Assembly (NCBI GenBank): GCA_013396755.1
Contig: VWZF01003640.1
Coordinates: forward strand, 163,971 to 227,970
Source: Sclerurus mexicanus
Taxonomy: Eukaryota; Chordata; Aves; Passeriformes; Furnariidae
Direction: 5' to 3'
DNA: 64,000 nt
This document shows, piece by piece, positions 11,844 to 21,720 of this stretch. The notes under the pieces were generated by a model. It had not been told where the DNA came from. It saw only the letters and a program-made list of their open reading frames with translations, and ran no database searches. Every line of letters starts with the position of its first letter. Positions within the stretch are counted from its first letter, which is position 1. The position numbers and the translations under genes were made by a program.

Positions 11844-13570
11844 TCAAAATGCTGTCAGAAATTTGGGGACTTTACTGTGGGGATTAATGCTGATGGACTC
11901 GACTGAAGATGGGTTGTAAAGGATGTTGATGGAGAAGATAAGAAATGTGTTTGATACAGGGAAAGAGAAGGAAGACTGACTGAGAAGTTCATAGAAAAGT
12001 AGAGTGGTGGAAATGATGATCCTGAAAAGTGGCAGAGTTTATTCCGGACAAGAATGAAACAAGGCTGCAACCACAGAAGGCAGAAAAAGAGCTGGTGTGG
12101 TTGAATCACAGAAAACAGGAGGGATTGGATAGGTGATTCAGCTGGGAAAGGCTATGGAAGGGTTGGATCCTTCCTAGATGTAAAAGGAAAATGTGACTCC
12201 CAAGGCTACTGATGCAATTACCACAGCCATTGAGGAAAAAAACAGTAAGAGGTCAGGGGCAGCAGCATTCTTTCAAGGCTAAACCATGCAAACCCACAAA
12301 TTCTGAGAAACATTTCCCACAGTTCAGGAATCCTTTGTAAATGCAATTAGCCATAGCTCTAACTGTGAGAAGAAAGAGAGTTAATGTCATGTGGAAAACG
12401 CACACAGAATGGCTCAGAAAGAGTAAGGCCAATGTCAAAAATACAAGGATAGAGGAAGAGTAGGGCTGTAGCTGCAAGTACAGGTGGTGTCTACTTACAG
12501 CCAGTATGTTAACATTATTGAGATATGGCACTGCAGCATATGGTAATATTTCCAGAGGCAAAAAGTAATGCCAGAGCCCCTAGAGCAGGCTCTGCTCTTC
12601 TGCAACTAGTAGTGTAAGGCTTGAAAAAAAAAAGCAAAGCACAGCTAACACAAAAAATCTGGACACAGAGGTTTGTGTTCCAGAGGTGCTATTTACTCAA
12701 GGGCTAATTACAGTAGGCAAGAGGTTTCTTAATGCAACCATGTAAAAGGGGGAAAAGATTCCTACAAGACCAGACAAATCACAAGGAATTTGCCTGTCTT
12801 GTGAAAGTTCTTCTGTCCTTTAACATCCTCCTGCTTCTTAAACTGTTCCTCAAGTGCTCTGGATAACTGATATCCATTCATCAAATCCTCAATGCCCTCA
12901 CCTTACGGGCGGTTACACAGATGGCTCTGGTGAAGTCCATAGAAGGTGTTTGGTGTAGATATCCAAGAACACCATTGTGATAGAGGCTCTGTGGGCTCTT
13001 GAGAACATGTCAGTGTTTTCCTGTGGGCTGGAGGTGGTCACTGGGCTGCCTGCAGGAACACAAGTGGGAGGCTCTGTGCTCTGACAGCATTAACACAGGC
13101 ATTTGCCTATGTAAATGGATCTTTAATCTGCTGCCTATATGATGCTGGGTACTGAATTGTGACACAGCAGAATGCAGCACTGGACTACCCTAGAATTCCT
13201 GTACAGGCTTACCTCCATTCATAGATAGACTGTTATAAGAGGCAATGACTTCTGATGTGGTACGTTTTCAGGTCCTGATTATACAAACCAAGGACAGAGG
13301 GCCTAAGCACTTGCTCCCTTCAGCTAATCCCCTCCCACTGACATTGTCTTTCCTGCCATCTTATTTCAACACACTAAATGGTGATGGAAATCTCCTTCAG
13401 GCTGTAGCCTCCTCTCACTGCCCGTGAAGAACTGCACACACCAAGTCACCCTCTCCTGACCCAGACCCCACTGTGAGTGCAGGGTGGGACCTACGCTCAC
13501 AGGGCCATGGACCTCTTTCCACGCTGCCCGAGGCCAGGGCTGCCCTGCTTTTCGGGGGCAGCTCCTCTGA

Positions 13571-13585
13571 GTGGATTTAATCCAC
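13571..13585. promoter_or_regulatory. 15-base palindrome with a TAATCC homeodomain core
   Basis: The sequence is GTGGATT-T-AATCCAC, two perfect seven-base arms around one base. TAATCC is the core recognised by OTX/PITX/CRX-type (bicoid-class) homeodomain proteins. It lies 18 bases before the first X-box within the CpG-rich patch. Binding is inferred from the motif only. Confidence 0.3.
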
Positions 13586-13603
13586 CGGCATTGCCCGCCC
13601 GAT

Positions 13604-13617
13604 GTCGCCGAGGCAAC
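13604..13617 (+). promoter_or_regulatory. RFX X-box, first of a pair
   Basis: GTCGCC-GA-GGCAAC matches the RFX-family X-box half-site pattern GTNRCC...RGYAAC with the favoured two-base spacer. It lies in the CpG-rich patch, 31 bases (about three helical turns) from the second copy, start to start. RFX1-4 proteins bind such sites and commonly drive genes for cilia and flagella. Confidence 0.55.
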
Positions 13618-13634
13618 GCGGTCCCCGGGGTTGT

Positions 13635-13648
13635 GTTGCCATAGCAAC
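13635..13648 (+). promoter_or_regulatory. RFX X-box, second of a pair
   Basis: GTTGCC-AT-AGCAAC is close to an ideal X-box, with both half-sites intact and an AT spacer. It lies in phase with the first site on the same face of the helix. X-boxes usually lie within about 100 bases of the transcription start in ciliary genes, so a start within 13.55-13.75 kb is expected if the element is active. Confidence 0.65.
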
Positions 13649-13700
13649 GCGATGCTCTCGGCTGCTGCCTTCTGCCATTGACGCCACGGAGCGAAAATTT

Positions 13701-16700
13701 GGGGTTGCTGGAAGCACTGGGTCCTACCGAGGATGAAAAGTTAGGGTGGCTGAAGGATCACGGCAAACACCTATTTTGTAACCCTAATTATAAGCAGTTG
13801 CAAATAAAAGCTCTGGCTGCTGCTGCAGCAGCTTTGCAAGTGCTCCCACTAATGCACTGCTCTGAATGAAATTATTTATGTCACATTCCTTTATTGCTCA
13901 TTATCACATGTTTTGCTTTATAGTTAAACTATGAATAATCTATGCAGGACACATCTTAGTGATGCTGTCACTCCTGTTCTGGATGTATTGATTCAGCAAG
14001 TTCTTTCAACACAGACTCTCTGACAGTTGAGTATTTTTAAATAACAGAACATTTAAAGGAGAAAGAGGGAAAATATGTGACTGTCCACAGAAACTGATGA
14101 CAGCTCCTTTTCCAGAAATGGTGGGAAATATTGATTCACTCTCTGCTGACCTTCACAGAAGAAGTTCAAGGCTGTTGTAGCTCTTTTTCAGCAGGTTTAC
14201 TGCTGTTCCAAGGTAAAAATCTACTATTTGCACATTAGTAGCTTCCACCAGCCAGCAAGGACAGGACCCTGCTATGTTAGGTATCACCAGTTCAACAGTG
14301 AGCTCTTCTAGAGCTTATGAGATGTTGAGGAAAGGCTGGAAAGGGATCAATCATAAAACACTGCCAAGAAATGATGGAGTCCACAAGCCCCTTGGAGACA
14401 CAGAGTCAGTGATAGACAGAAGCCGTGCATCCTTGATCCAGTCATCTTTTCCTGAAGCTGCAACACAAATATTAGGACAGCATATCTGTCAGGCTTTCAT
14501 AACAAATTTATTTCCAATAACTGCCTTTGTAAACAGATAACAATGGAAATGGTCAAAGTATGAATGTATGGAGAGTTTTCAGTGAAGGGAAGGACTTTTA
14601 CACATCAGTTGAGAACCAGGCATGGTTTGGCTGTGATCCTGGCACAGCTCCTGTGTGCACACCCCAACATAAGCATTTCAGGCTGACTGAAGGAGAAGAG
14701 GAAGCACTGCGAAGGTGGAGTTGCTCACGGATCAAAGTGTACAGGAACAACATGATTAATTGCTCACTGTTCAAGATTTTGCAAAAGCAGAACAACAAAT
14801 CGTTTTGTAAGCACTTGGAATCTCTACAGTATAAATAAACAAGTATGAAAACAACTAATTGTAAAAATAAAGACACTTCTTTATTAAATAGCTTTTAGTG
14901 ATAAAATGGAGTGTAATGAAGAGATTTCTATCATTGAAAAAGACTCTTCTTTAATTAAAGATAATTAGAATAATGCCTGACTACAAAACACTATACTTCA
15001 TAAAATTTGTATTGAATATTTAGTGGTTCACAATGTATGCTCTAAGAAAAGACATAGGGATTGGAAGTATTTTACAGGTATTTACATGAGAACTTATAAA
15101 AGGATTTTATAAGGATGTTTTGCACTGTAAAACAGTGAAAGGGTTCCTGGAGCCATTCAGAACATAGTCATGCATGGATGTCATTGATATCACTGTCAGG
15201 AGTAAGAAGATGGCTGCATTTGCATCATCAGTCTCACCTACTGGCTGATCCAATTTGGTCAATAAGAGCTCTAATAACTACACAAGGTAAAAAATATTTG
15301 AAGATTTAGATATAAATATTGCCAATACGGCTGTGAGGAATCTGAAAATCTTTCTGTACGGACACTAGATGTCAATGGAGAGACACTTCAAAGCAGCTGC
15401 AACAAAAGGCAGTGCCGCTGCATTCTCTAAAACCTGCTTCTTCCTTTCCCCTTTTCCTAATGCAACTCTTCTGTGCTGATAGCTTTGGGAATTAAAGTCA
15501 CAAAAATCCCCTCAGGAGCAGCATGTACAGGGAACACCCATCCAATTACTTTCTGATGCAGATGTGATTTAAATCCTTGTTGAAGGCAGCAAGCATTTTT
15601 CAGCTCTACAAACCAATCAGTTTTTTGCTGAGACTGACAGAGGCATCTGAATACGATGAAGTGGCCTTACAATCCTCTGCCTTAGATGCTGAGACCACCC
15701 GTTTCCTTGAATGAAGACACCCAAGCTGCAGTCAAACATCAAATACTTCTACAAAATTTAAGAACCTAAACTGAATTGGAAAAAACAGCCCAGAAGTAAG
15801 AAGTTTCACGTCCCCACTATCCTCCCCTGGGATACAGAATCCTCTATCAACATTTTTGTAATGCACGTTAAAGCACAGGATGTGAAGCATGGCAGAAAAA
15901 TGCAAAAGGAATTGCTTACTGATTTTCTCTGAAAACTGGTTAACTGAGCTTCATGCTGCGTCATGAGTTTAATTAAAACAAATGCTAACAGCTGTAATAC
16001 AGCTCATAAAAGGGTTTTCAGAGGGAAATATAAAAATTTGGGGATTTGGTGGATAAAGCTCATCTGTTACTGTTGCAATTTATATTTAATACTGCAATTT
16101 CAACACTTGGAATTAGTTAACAGACTATGCTGAGCCGGTAGCATGAGCCCTTCATGTACCATCCCCTGTAGTACTGCCCCTTGTTTGTGTACAGCACTTC
16201 TGTGCAGGGGGTGGATCTGCGGGCACCAAAGGGCAGGACACAAACACGGGCCAGACAGGAAAGTGTGTTAATGGCTTTTTGTGGTCACCATAAAAGGGGG
16301 CCAAAGAGCAAAGATGCTGTGACTCCTGCCTTGGTGAGGGATCAGGCACTGCAAGAGAAAGCAGAGACTGAGGCTCAGTCTGGAAGGAGGCTCGAGGTAC
16401 CCCACTGGGTGAGATAAACAAGATGGGGTGAGGGATAGATTATGGATTTGGGGTAAAACCTCAGAGGCGAAGTTTTGGGAAGAGCAATGGTTATTTGACA
16501 AGCAGCTAGTAAAGACATATGACAAATGGACAAATGCCAAGTGTGCAAAATGGTTAATAACAGGCAATGGACAAAGGTGACAACAGAAGATGTGAAAACA
16601 GGAGCTGTAGCAACAGTGACAGAGAGATGTGTCTGGGGAGTGGTAGGTTGGGACCCAGCAGAGAAATGCTGATAACCTGAACTGTGTCAGGTGGAAATGT

Positions 16701-19700
16701 GAGAAGATGAGGAGGGGACAAGTATGCACATACAGCAAAAGACAATTCCAGATTTGCAAGCAAAGGCTTGAGGAAGAAATAAATGTCAGAGCATTTTGCG
16801 TGACAAACCCCTTAACTCCAACAAACTTGCGTTTGAACAAGTTCTGCTGGAAAACACAGATAGTAATTGATATTTTGGATTCAGATTAGTCTTTGAACAC
16901 CACACAGGGAGGTTAATTTTCTTTTTTCTCTTAAAATAAACCAATCTAAAAACCATCTACCTTTATTTAGCAGCAATGTCTGTGTACTCTAATGCTGACG
17001 GAGCCATCCAACAGGATCAGGATTATCTAGTGACTGGCTACCACAGGATGTGTACAAAAGTCTGTTCCCACCAGCTCCCTCTGCCCAGAATTCATACCAA
17101 CCTCATTGGAGAAGTTCTTCATGTAACATTTTCAGTGCTGGGGACAGAAACTAAAGGACAACCAAAATGGGTATGGCTTCCGCTTTGTATGCAAGTCCTT
17201 ATTTGAATATCCCGTTTACACAGCAGAGTGCTGTTGCTTAGGGCTTCTCTGACGTAGGAACCATAAACTCTATATCTGCTACGTAGTGTTGCTCAGCGAT
17301 AGTTTAAACAACCTGGACATCCCACACGTCTTATGTCAGAGATACTACTTTTATCCAAATGCAAACACGTGCCATTTTGCATCATAAGTATGACATTACA
17401 GTCAGAGATGTTTCTTTTTACATCTAGGTAACAGCTAGGACAAATGTTTTACAAAATCAGATATTTTAAAGTTGAGGGTTTCCACTGCATGAATCTACTC
17501 CTCATCAGTTCACACTTTTTTGAGCCAAAAGCATCTCCCACCACTGAACTCCATGTTGCAGTGGGACATGGGTTCTGAACCTGGCTGTAGGGAGGAATGC
17601 TCTGGGACATGCTTGGCTTGAGGGGTTTGTGTGTCCTCTACAACAACAAGCAACAGCTCTACTCCAGGCAATTAATCCAACTCCCCTTAAACAAGAGATT
17701 GTGTTCGCTAATATCATCCATCACAATATTTAATGTTTTCTTACATTATCCTTCTATGGAATTTGAAGGCAAGTGTAATTAATCCAAGATGTACATATGT
17801 TTATATAGTGTCTGAGCTCTGGCTGGTGCTGACAGGTTTATGAGAAGTGAATTATTAGTTGTTATAAAAGGATTTATTTTACTTTTTAAGGAGCTAGTCT
17901 GGAGGTTTAATCTGATTATTTTTCCCCAGTGCAAGACTACACAGACTGTTTTGCTTTTTCTGCTTGCAACTTGGCTGCTCCTGCCAGCAGGACAAGCACT
18001 GAAGCTCCATCACAGTTTCACTAAGAGTGCATCAAAGTCACATAGTGCTGGGTAGGACAGGCAGAATGAAGGCAAGAGACCTCAGTATTTGGGAGAGCAG
18101 ACACGTGGCCAATATGAGGATAGCTTTCAAACACTAAGAAATTATTAGGAGAAAATGTGATCCTGAAATATATGTATTGATAGGAATACTGTGGGGACCA
18201 CCTTCTTGAGCTACACAAGTCTTGTCTAACTCCATAGTGGGTGCTGAACATACCATGAAGCCAGCGCAGAGAAATTGCATTGGTCATGCTGCCTGAATTA
18301 AAAACGTTATTATAAAGGAGATCAAATTAAGGCTCCAAGTGCATTTCCTAATTTATTTTCCACCATTCTTCTAATGTGAATGCTTATTATAGTAATAATT
18401 AAAAAAGTTAAGTGTATGATGAGCTCTATGTATGCACAGCAGGCAGTATTACAATTAACTTGATCGCCAACAAGTTTCTTGCATATTTGTGCCATCAGTT
18501 CTGATGCTCACAAAAAAAAATATATAAAGAAACAGGATAAACTGTGGCGTAAATCCACTTGAAAATGTGCTTCATGTGACCTTGGATGCTTTTGATTTTG
18601 TCCGTTGACCTTCAGAGAAGGATAAACACAGCTCTGCTCTTTACTTTCCTCTGAAGCCGATTAACTGTGTGTGGACATATAAATATCAGAAGGCCAATAC
18701 AATGCAGCTCTTCAGAGACTTAACAGTATTTACTGGCAACACATTTTCTCAGATAAATAACCAGATTTATATCCACAGGCACAAATGAAAATTGCCAACA
18801 AATGTTAAAAGCTAGTATAAGAGCTGACTAACGCCAAAAGCGGGCAATTGTCAGGTGGCTGACTGTTGTGAAAGAGGGTGGGAAAGAAAAATAATTTGGA
18901 ATCAGAATCCTTGGAATCAGACTTTCCCTTTCCTCCTCTGACCCTACTTGCCAGGGCTTTCTATTGGTATTTTGGTTTTCTGTTTTTACAGCATTTTTTA
19001 TGTTTCATTTTTACCTCTTCACCACCAGCAATGTCTTCAGCACCCAACTGGCAAAGCAAAGATCTCATCAGAAATCTCAACTATGTGGGAGAATAACTAA
19101 ATAGAGTTTTCTTGTTGATCAGAATCTTTTCCCTGTATTAGTTCTGTTAGAAGTTAAAGAATGTACATTGAGCAGTGAAATGTGCTCTTGTATTGTTTGA
19201 GACCATCAGACAGATGATATGGTAGGAGTGGTAGAAGAAAAATCTGTATCAATTACCCTTTGAAAAAGGGGACACAGCAACTGTTGTTCTTGCTGTAGAA
19301 AAGAACAAAAATGAAGAGAAATGGCTTTATACAAAATATTTGCATAAATATTTGCATAAATAAATATTTTGAGGTGTGGCAAATCTACCAGCTGTGCTTT
19401 TTTAAAATTTGTTCGTTTTGTGTGGATATGAGATGTAATCTCACTGCACATAAAAATATAGGAGCTGTATTACAGAGATTTCCAGCTGGCCCCCCTCACT
19501 GAGAATAAAGTAAAAGCACTGGATGGGGTGTTCTGGCATCCACTGCTGTGCCCTCCATGCAGAGCCATGAACAGGATATCTTTGTATGGGAGTGTGGTGA
19601 GAACCATCTGGATAAGTGAGGGGACTGGCACACGAGGAAACAAAACCAAAACACAGTACACTGCCTCAGCCAATTCTGGGCTTCTAAGCAAAATTTTGTA

Positions 19701-20040
19701 TTTTGAGTGTGAGTTGATTTTTGCTCTTTTATTGTTGAAACAAAAGGAGAATTAAATAAAAATATTTACACTGACAACATGCAGTGGCGTCACTAAGCCA
19801 ACATCCGTATTCCCCTTGACTCATGTTTGCACAGGACTATTTTCTCTCAAGAAGGTTTCCAGCAACATCAAACCTTAAGGGCTGATGGCTCCACGCCACA
19901 CAGCCCATCACCTTCCCCAGGCATCTGCCAAATGCACAGATAACAGGTTTTGTGCAATGAACACAAGCAAAAATCTGAATAAAGTGCATCTAACAACATA
20001 CAAATGGGTACCTCCGAAGTTCACACATATAAACAATCAT
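13701..20040. other. Intergenic stretch without an identified gene
   Basis: AT-rich, CpG-poor DNA. The longest open frame (16268-16840, minus strand, about 190 codons, non-ATG start) is the antisense of a purine-rich tract. It is dominated by Ser, Cys, Leu, His and Phe, which suggests composition rather than coding. An acceptor/donor pair bracketing 21 bases at 14192-14212 is mentioned under findings. Tandem POU octamers lie at 19338-19357. I recognised no gene, RNA gene or interspersed repeat here. Confidence 0.5.
19338..19357. promoter_or_regulatory. Two POU octamers in tandem
   Basis: ATTTGCAT (the reverse complement of the octamer ATGCAAAT) occurs at 19338-19345 and again at 19350-19357, within two copies of a 12-base unit. 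Octamers bind POU-domain factors such as OCT1 and OCT4. In AT-rich DNA a short tandem duplication is a simple alternative explanation. Confidence 0.3.
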
Positions 20041-20210
20041 GAGAGGGTGGTGAGGCCCTGGCAGAGAGAAGCTGCGGATGCCCCATCCCTGGAAGTATTC
20101 AAGGCCAGGTTGGACAGGGCTTGGAGCAACCTGGTCTAGTGGGAAGTGTCCCTGCCCGTGGAACTACATGATCTTTAGGGTTCTTTCCAAATCATTCTAT
20201 TATTCTGTGT
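20041..20210 (+). mobile_element. CR1 LINE 3' end
   Basis: This is a clear sense-strand CR1 tail. The block around GGATGCCCCATCCCTGGAAG leads through TTCAAGGCCAGGTTGGACAG and CCTGGTCTAGTGGGAAG to a short ATTCTATTATTCTGTG terminal repeat. It is strongly 5'-truncated, as most CR1 copies are. An open frame over it (19885-20139) is derived from the element. Confidence 0.9.
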
Positions 20211-20487
20211 TTAATTTTTCTGAAATTCTTCATCTTTAATGCTTTATTATTAAGCAGATCAGAACTATTGCCACAACTTCACAAACAATGTCATTATGGC
20301 TCTACTCAGCATTTACCAAAAGGTGTGAAGACCCACATGCTGCTTCTCTTGCACTCGTTTTAAGAGTTGTACTTCAATGACTTAATTCTGACAAGAAACC
20401 AGAGGGGTTGGAGGTCCTAAATCTAACTGCAGCCAAGAATTAGATGGAGATTTAGATTAGATCCAATCAAGGTCAAAGAAAATCTCC

Positions 20488-21020
20488 TAATTCTGCACCT
20501 GGGGGAGCTTTGAAACACCCTGACAGGCACTGTGAGGAAAGGGAACCTCTGTCCTTGCACTGGTGAGGCCATACCTGGAGTCCTGTGTCCAGCTCTGGGC
20601 CTCTCCCTGCAGGAAGGACGTCGAGGGGCTGCAGGGCTGGGAAGGGTCTGGAGCACAGGTGCCGTGAGGAGCAGCTGAGGGAGCTGGGGGTGTTTATCCT
20701 GGAGAAAAGCAGGCTCAGAGGGCACCTCATGGCCCTCTGCCACCACCCGAGAGGAGGGTGCAGCCAGCGGGGCCTCTTCGCCCAGGGCAGCAGGATGAGA
20801 GCACGCAGCCTCAGGCTGTGCCAGAGGATGCTTAGGCTGTACTTTAGGAAGAAATCCTTCGCAGGAAAGGTGTTTGGACATTGGAATGGGCTGCCCGGGG
20901 AGGCGGCGGAGGGGCTTAAGGAAAGCCGCCTGTGGCACTGAGTGCCACGGTCTGGCTGACACAGGGCTGTTCGAGGTTGGGCTCGAAGATCTCAGAGCTC
21001 TTTTCCAACCTCACTGATGA
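20488..21020 (+). mobile_element. CR1 LINE fragment next to the PRKAR2A promoter island
   Basis: Sense-strand CR1 sequence reads through the GTGAGGCCATACCTGGAGTC block and the TGGGCTGCCCGGGGAGG block to a TTTTCCAACCTCACTGA end. The early part seems to carry an internal deletion. This copy has a different 3' end (GTGCCACGGTCTGGCTGAC type) from the one at 20041-20210, so the two are separate insertions. Its end lies only about 160 bases before the assembly gap. Frames of 118-179 codons here are CR1 shadows. Confidence 0.85.
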
Positions 21021-21720
21021 GAAGGAATGGGCGTGTGGTGTCACCGATGCGAAAAAAAGGCAAAAAAAAAAAGGCAGCAGCGACGGCCCGGTCGGGGCTG
21101 CCCGGGCTGCCCCGGATCCCTCCCCTCCTCGGCCCCGGGGCTCCTCGGCCGCAGGGCCCCGCACAGGCCGGGCCGGGCTTNNNNNNNNNNNNNNNNNNNN
21201 NNNNNNNNNNNNNNNNNNNNNNNNNNNNNNNNNNNNNNNNNNNNNNNNNNNNNNNNNNNNNNNNNNNNNNNNNNNNNNNNNNNNNNNNNNNNNNNNNNNN
21301 NNNNNNNNNNNNNNNNNNNNNNNNNNNNNNNNNNNNNNNNNNNNNNNNNNNNNNNNNNNNNNNNNNNNNNNNNNNNNNNNNNNNNNNNNNNNNNNNNNNN
21401 NNNNNNNNNNNNNNNNNNNNNNNNNNNNNNNNNNNNNNNNNNNNNNNNNNNNNNNNNNNNNNNNNNNNNNNNNNNNNNNNNNNNNNNNNNNNNNNNNNNN
21501 NNNNNNNNNNNNNNNNNNNNNNNNNNNNNNNNNNNNNNNNNNNNNNNNNNNNNNNNNNNNNNNNNCCGGGGGTCGGGGGGCAGCCCCGGGGTCCGAGCGG
21601 GGACGGCCGGACAGCGAGCGCGCTGCCAAACATGTGATAGGGAAGATCATGTGTTATTGTGCAACCTCTTCTGTACTTATCTTTGCGTTTCTGTCTTTAA
21701 ATCGAGTCTTTAAATCTTAA
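21021..21720 (+). promoter_or_regulatory. PRKAR2A: CpG island, probable PRKAR2A promoter, interrupted by a gap
   Basis: About 160 bases of very GC- and CpG-rich sequence precede the gap and about 60 follow it, after which composition drops sharply to AT-rich. A GGGCGTG (Sp/KLF-type) site lies near 21028. This is the only large CpG island upstream of the PRKAR2A exons on their strand, which makes it the likely promoter and first-exon region. The visible sequence on either side encodes nothing resembling the RII N-terminus. An antisense transcript from the same island is possible but not shown. Confidence 0.65.
21181..21565. other. PRKAR2A: Assembly gap (385 N), probably hiding PRKAR2A exon 1
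   Basis: All bases are N. GC-rich sequence on both sides explains the poor assembly. The RII-alpha first coding exon in vertebrates encodes the dimerisation/docking domain and part of the linker, roughly 260 coding bases, and would fit. The gap length may be an estimate rather than a measurement. Reading frames that run across it are artefacts. Confidence 0.7.

Larger units (their letters stand above)
3441..13439. other. Intergenic stretch without an identified gene
   Basis: Moderately GC-rich but CpG-poor patches lie near 4860-5480, 5580-6110 and 9060-9390. They create overlapping open frames on both strands (up to about 180 codons) without family resemblance. A strong acceptor-like tract ends at about 3763, but no matching exon could be defined. 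A minus-strand donor (CAAG|GTAAGC) lies at 10555 and another (GGAG|GTAAGC) at 13213. A minus-strand open frame at 11484-11843 is listed separately. I looked for carnitine carrier (SLC25A20) motifs, because that gene neighbours PRKAR2A in mammals, and recognised none. Confidence 0.5.
13440..13700. promoter_or_regulatory. Small CpG-rich promoter-like patch
   Basis: Roughly fifteen to twenty CpG dinucleotides fall in about 250 bases, in a neighbourhood that is otherwise strongly CpG-depleted. The densest part holds two consensus X-boxes and a palindrome containing TAATCC. This combination is typical of a small unmethylated vertebrate promoter. No TATA box was seen. Transcription could run either way. 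On the minus strand a strong donor at 13213 could close a first exon. On the + strand no clear first-exon donor is present nearby. Confidence 0.5.

Noticed and set aside
13678..13869. + strand frame just right of the X-boxes
   Set aside because: It begins at TTG and no ATG opens the frame. The only nearby ATG (13652) gives a nine-codon frame.
20916..21720. Several frames of 200-260 codons across the N run
   Set aside because: They exist only because N codons are read as open. The visible ends are CR1 or GC-rich promoter sequence.
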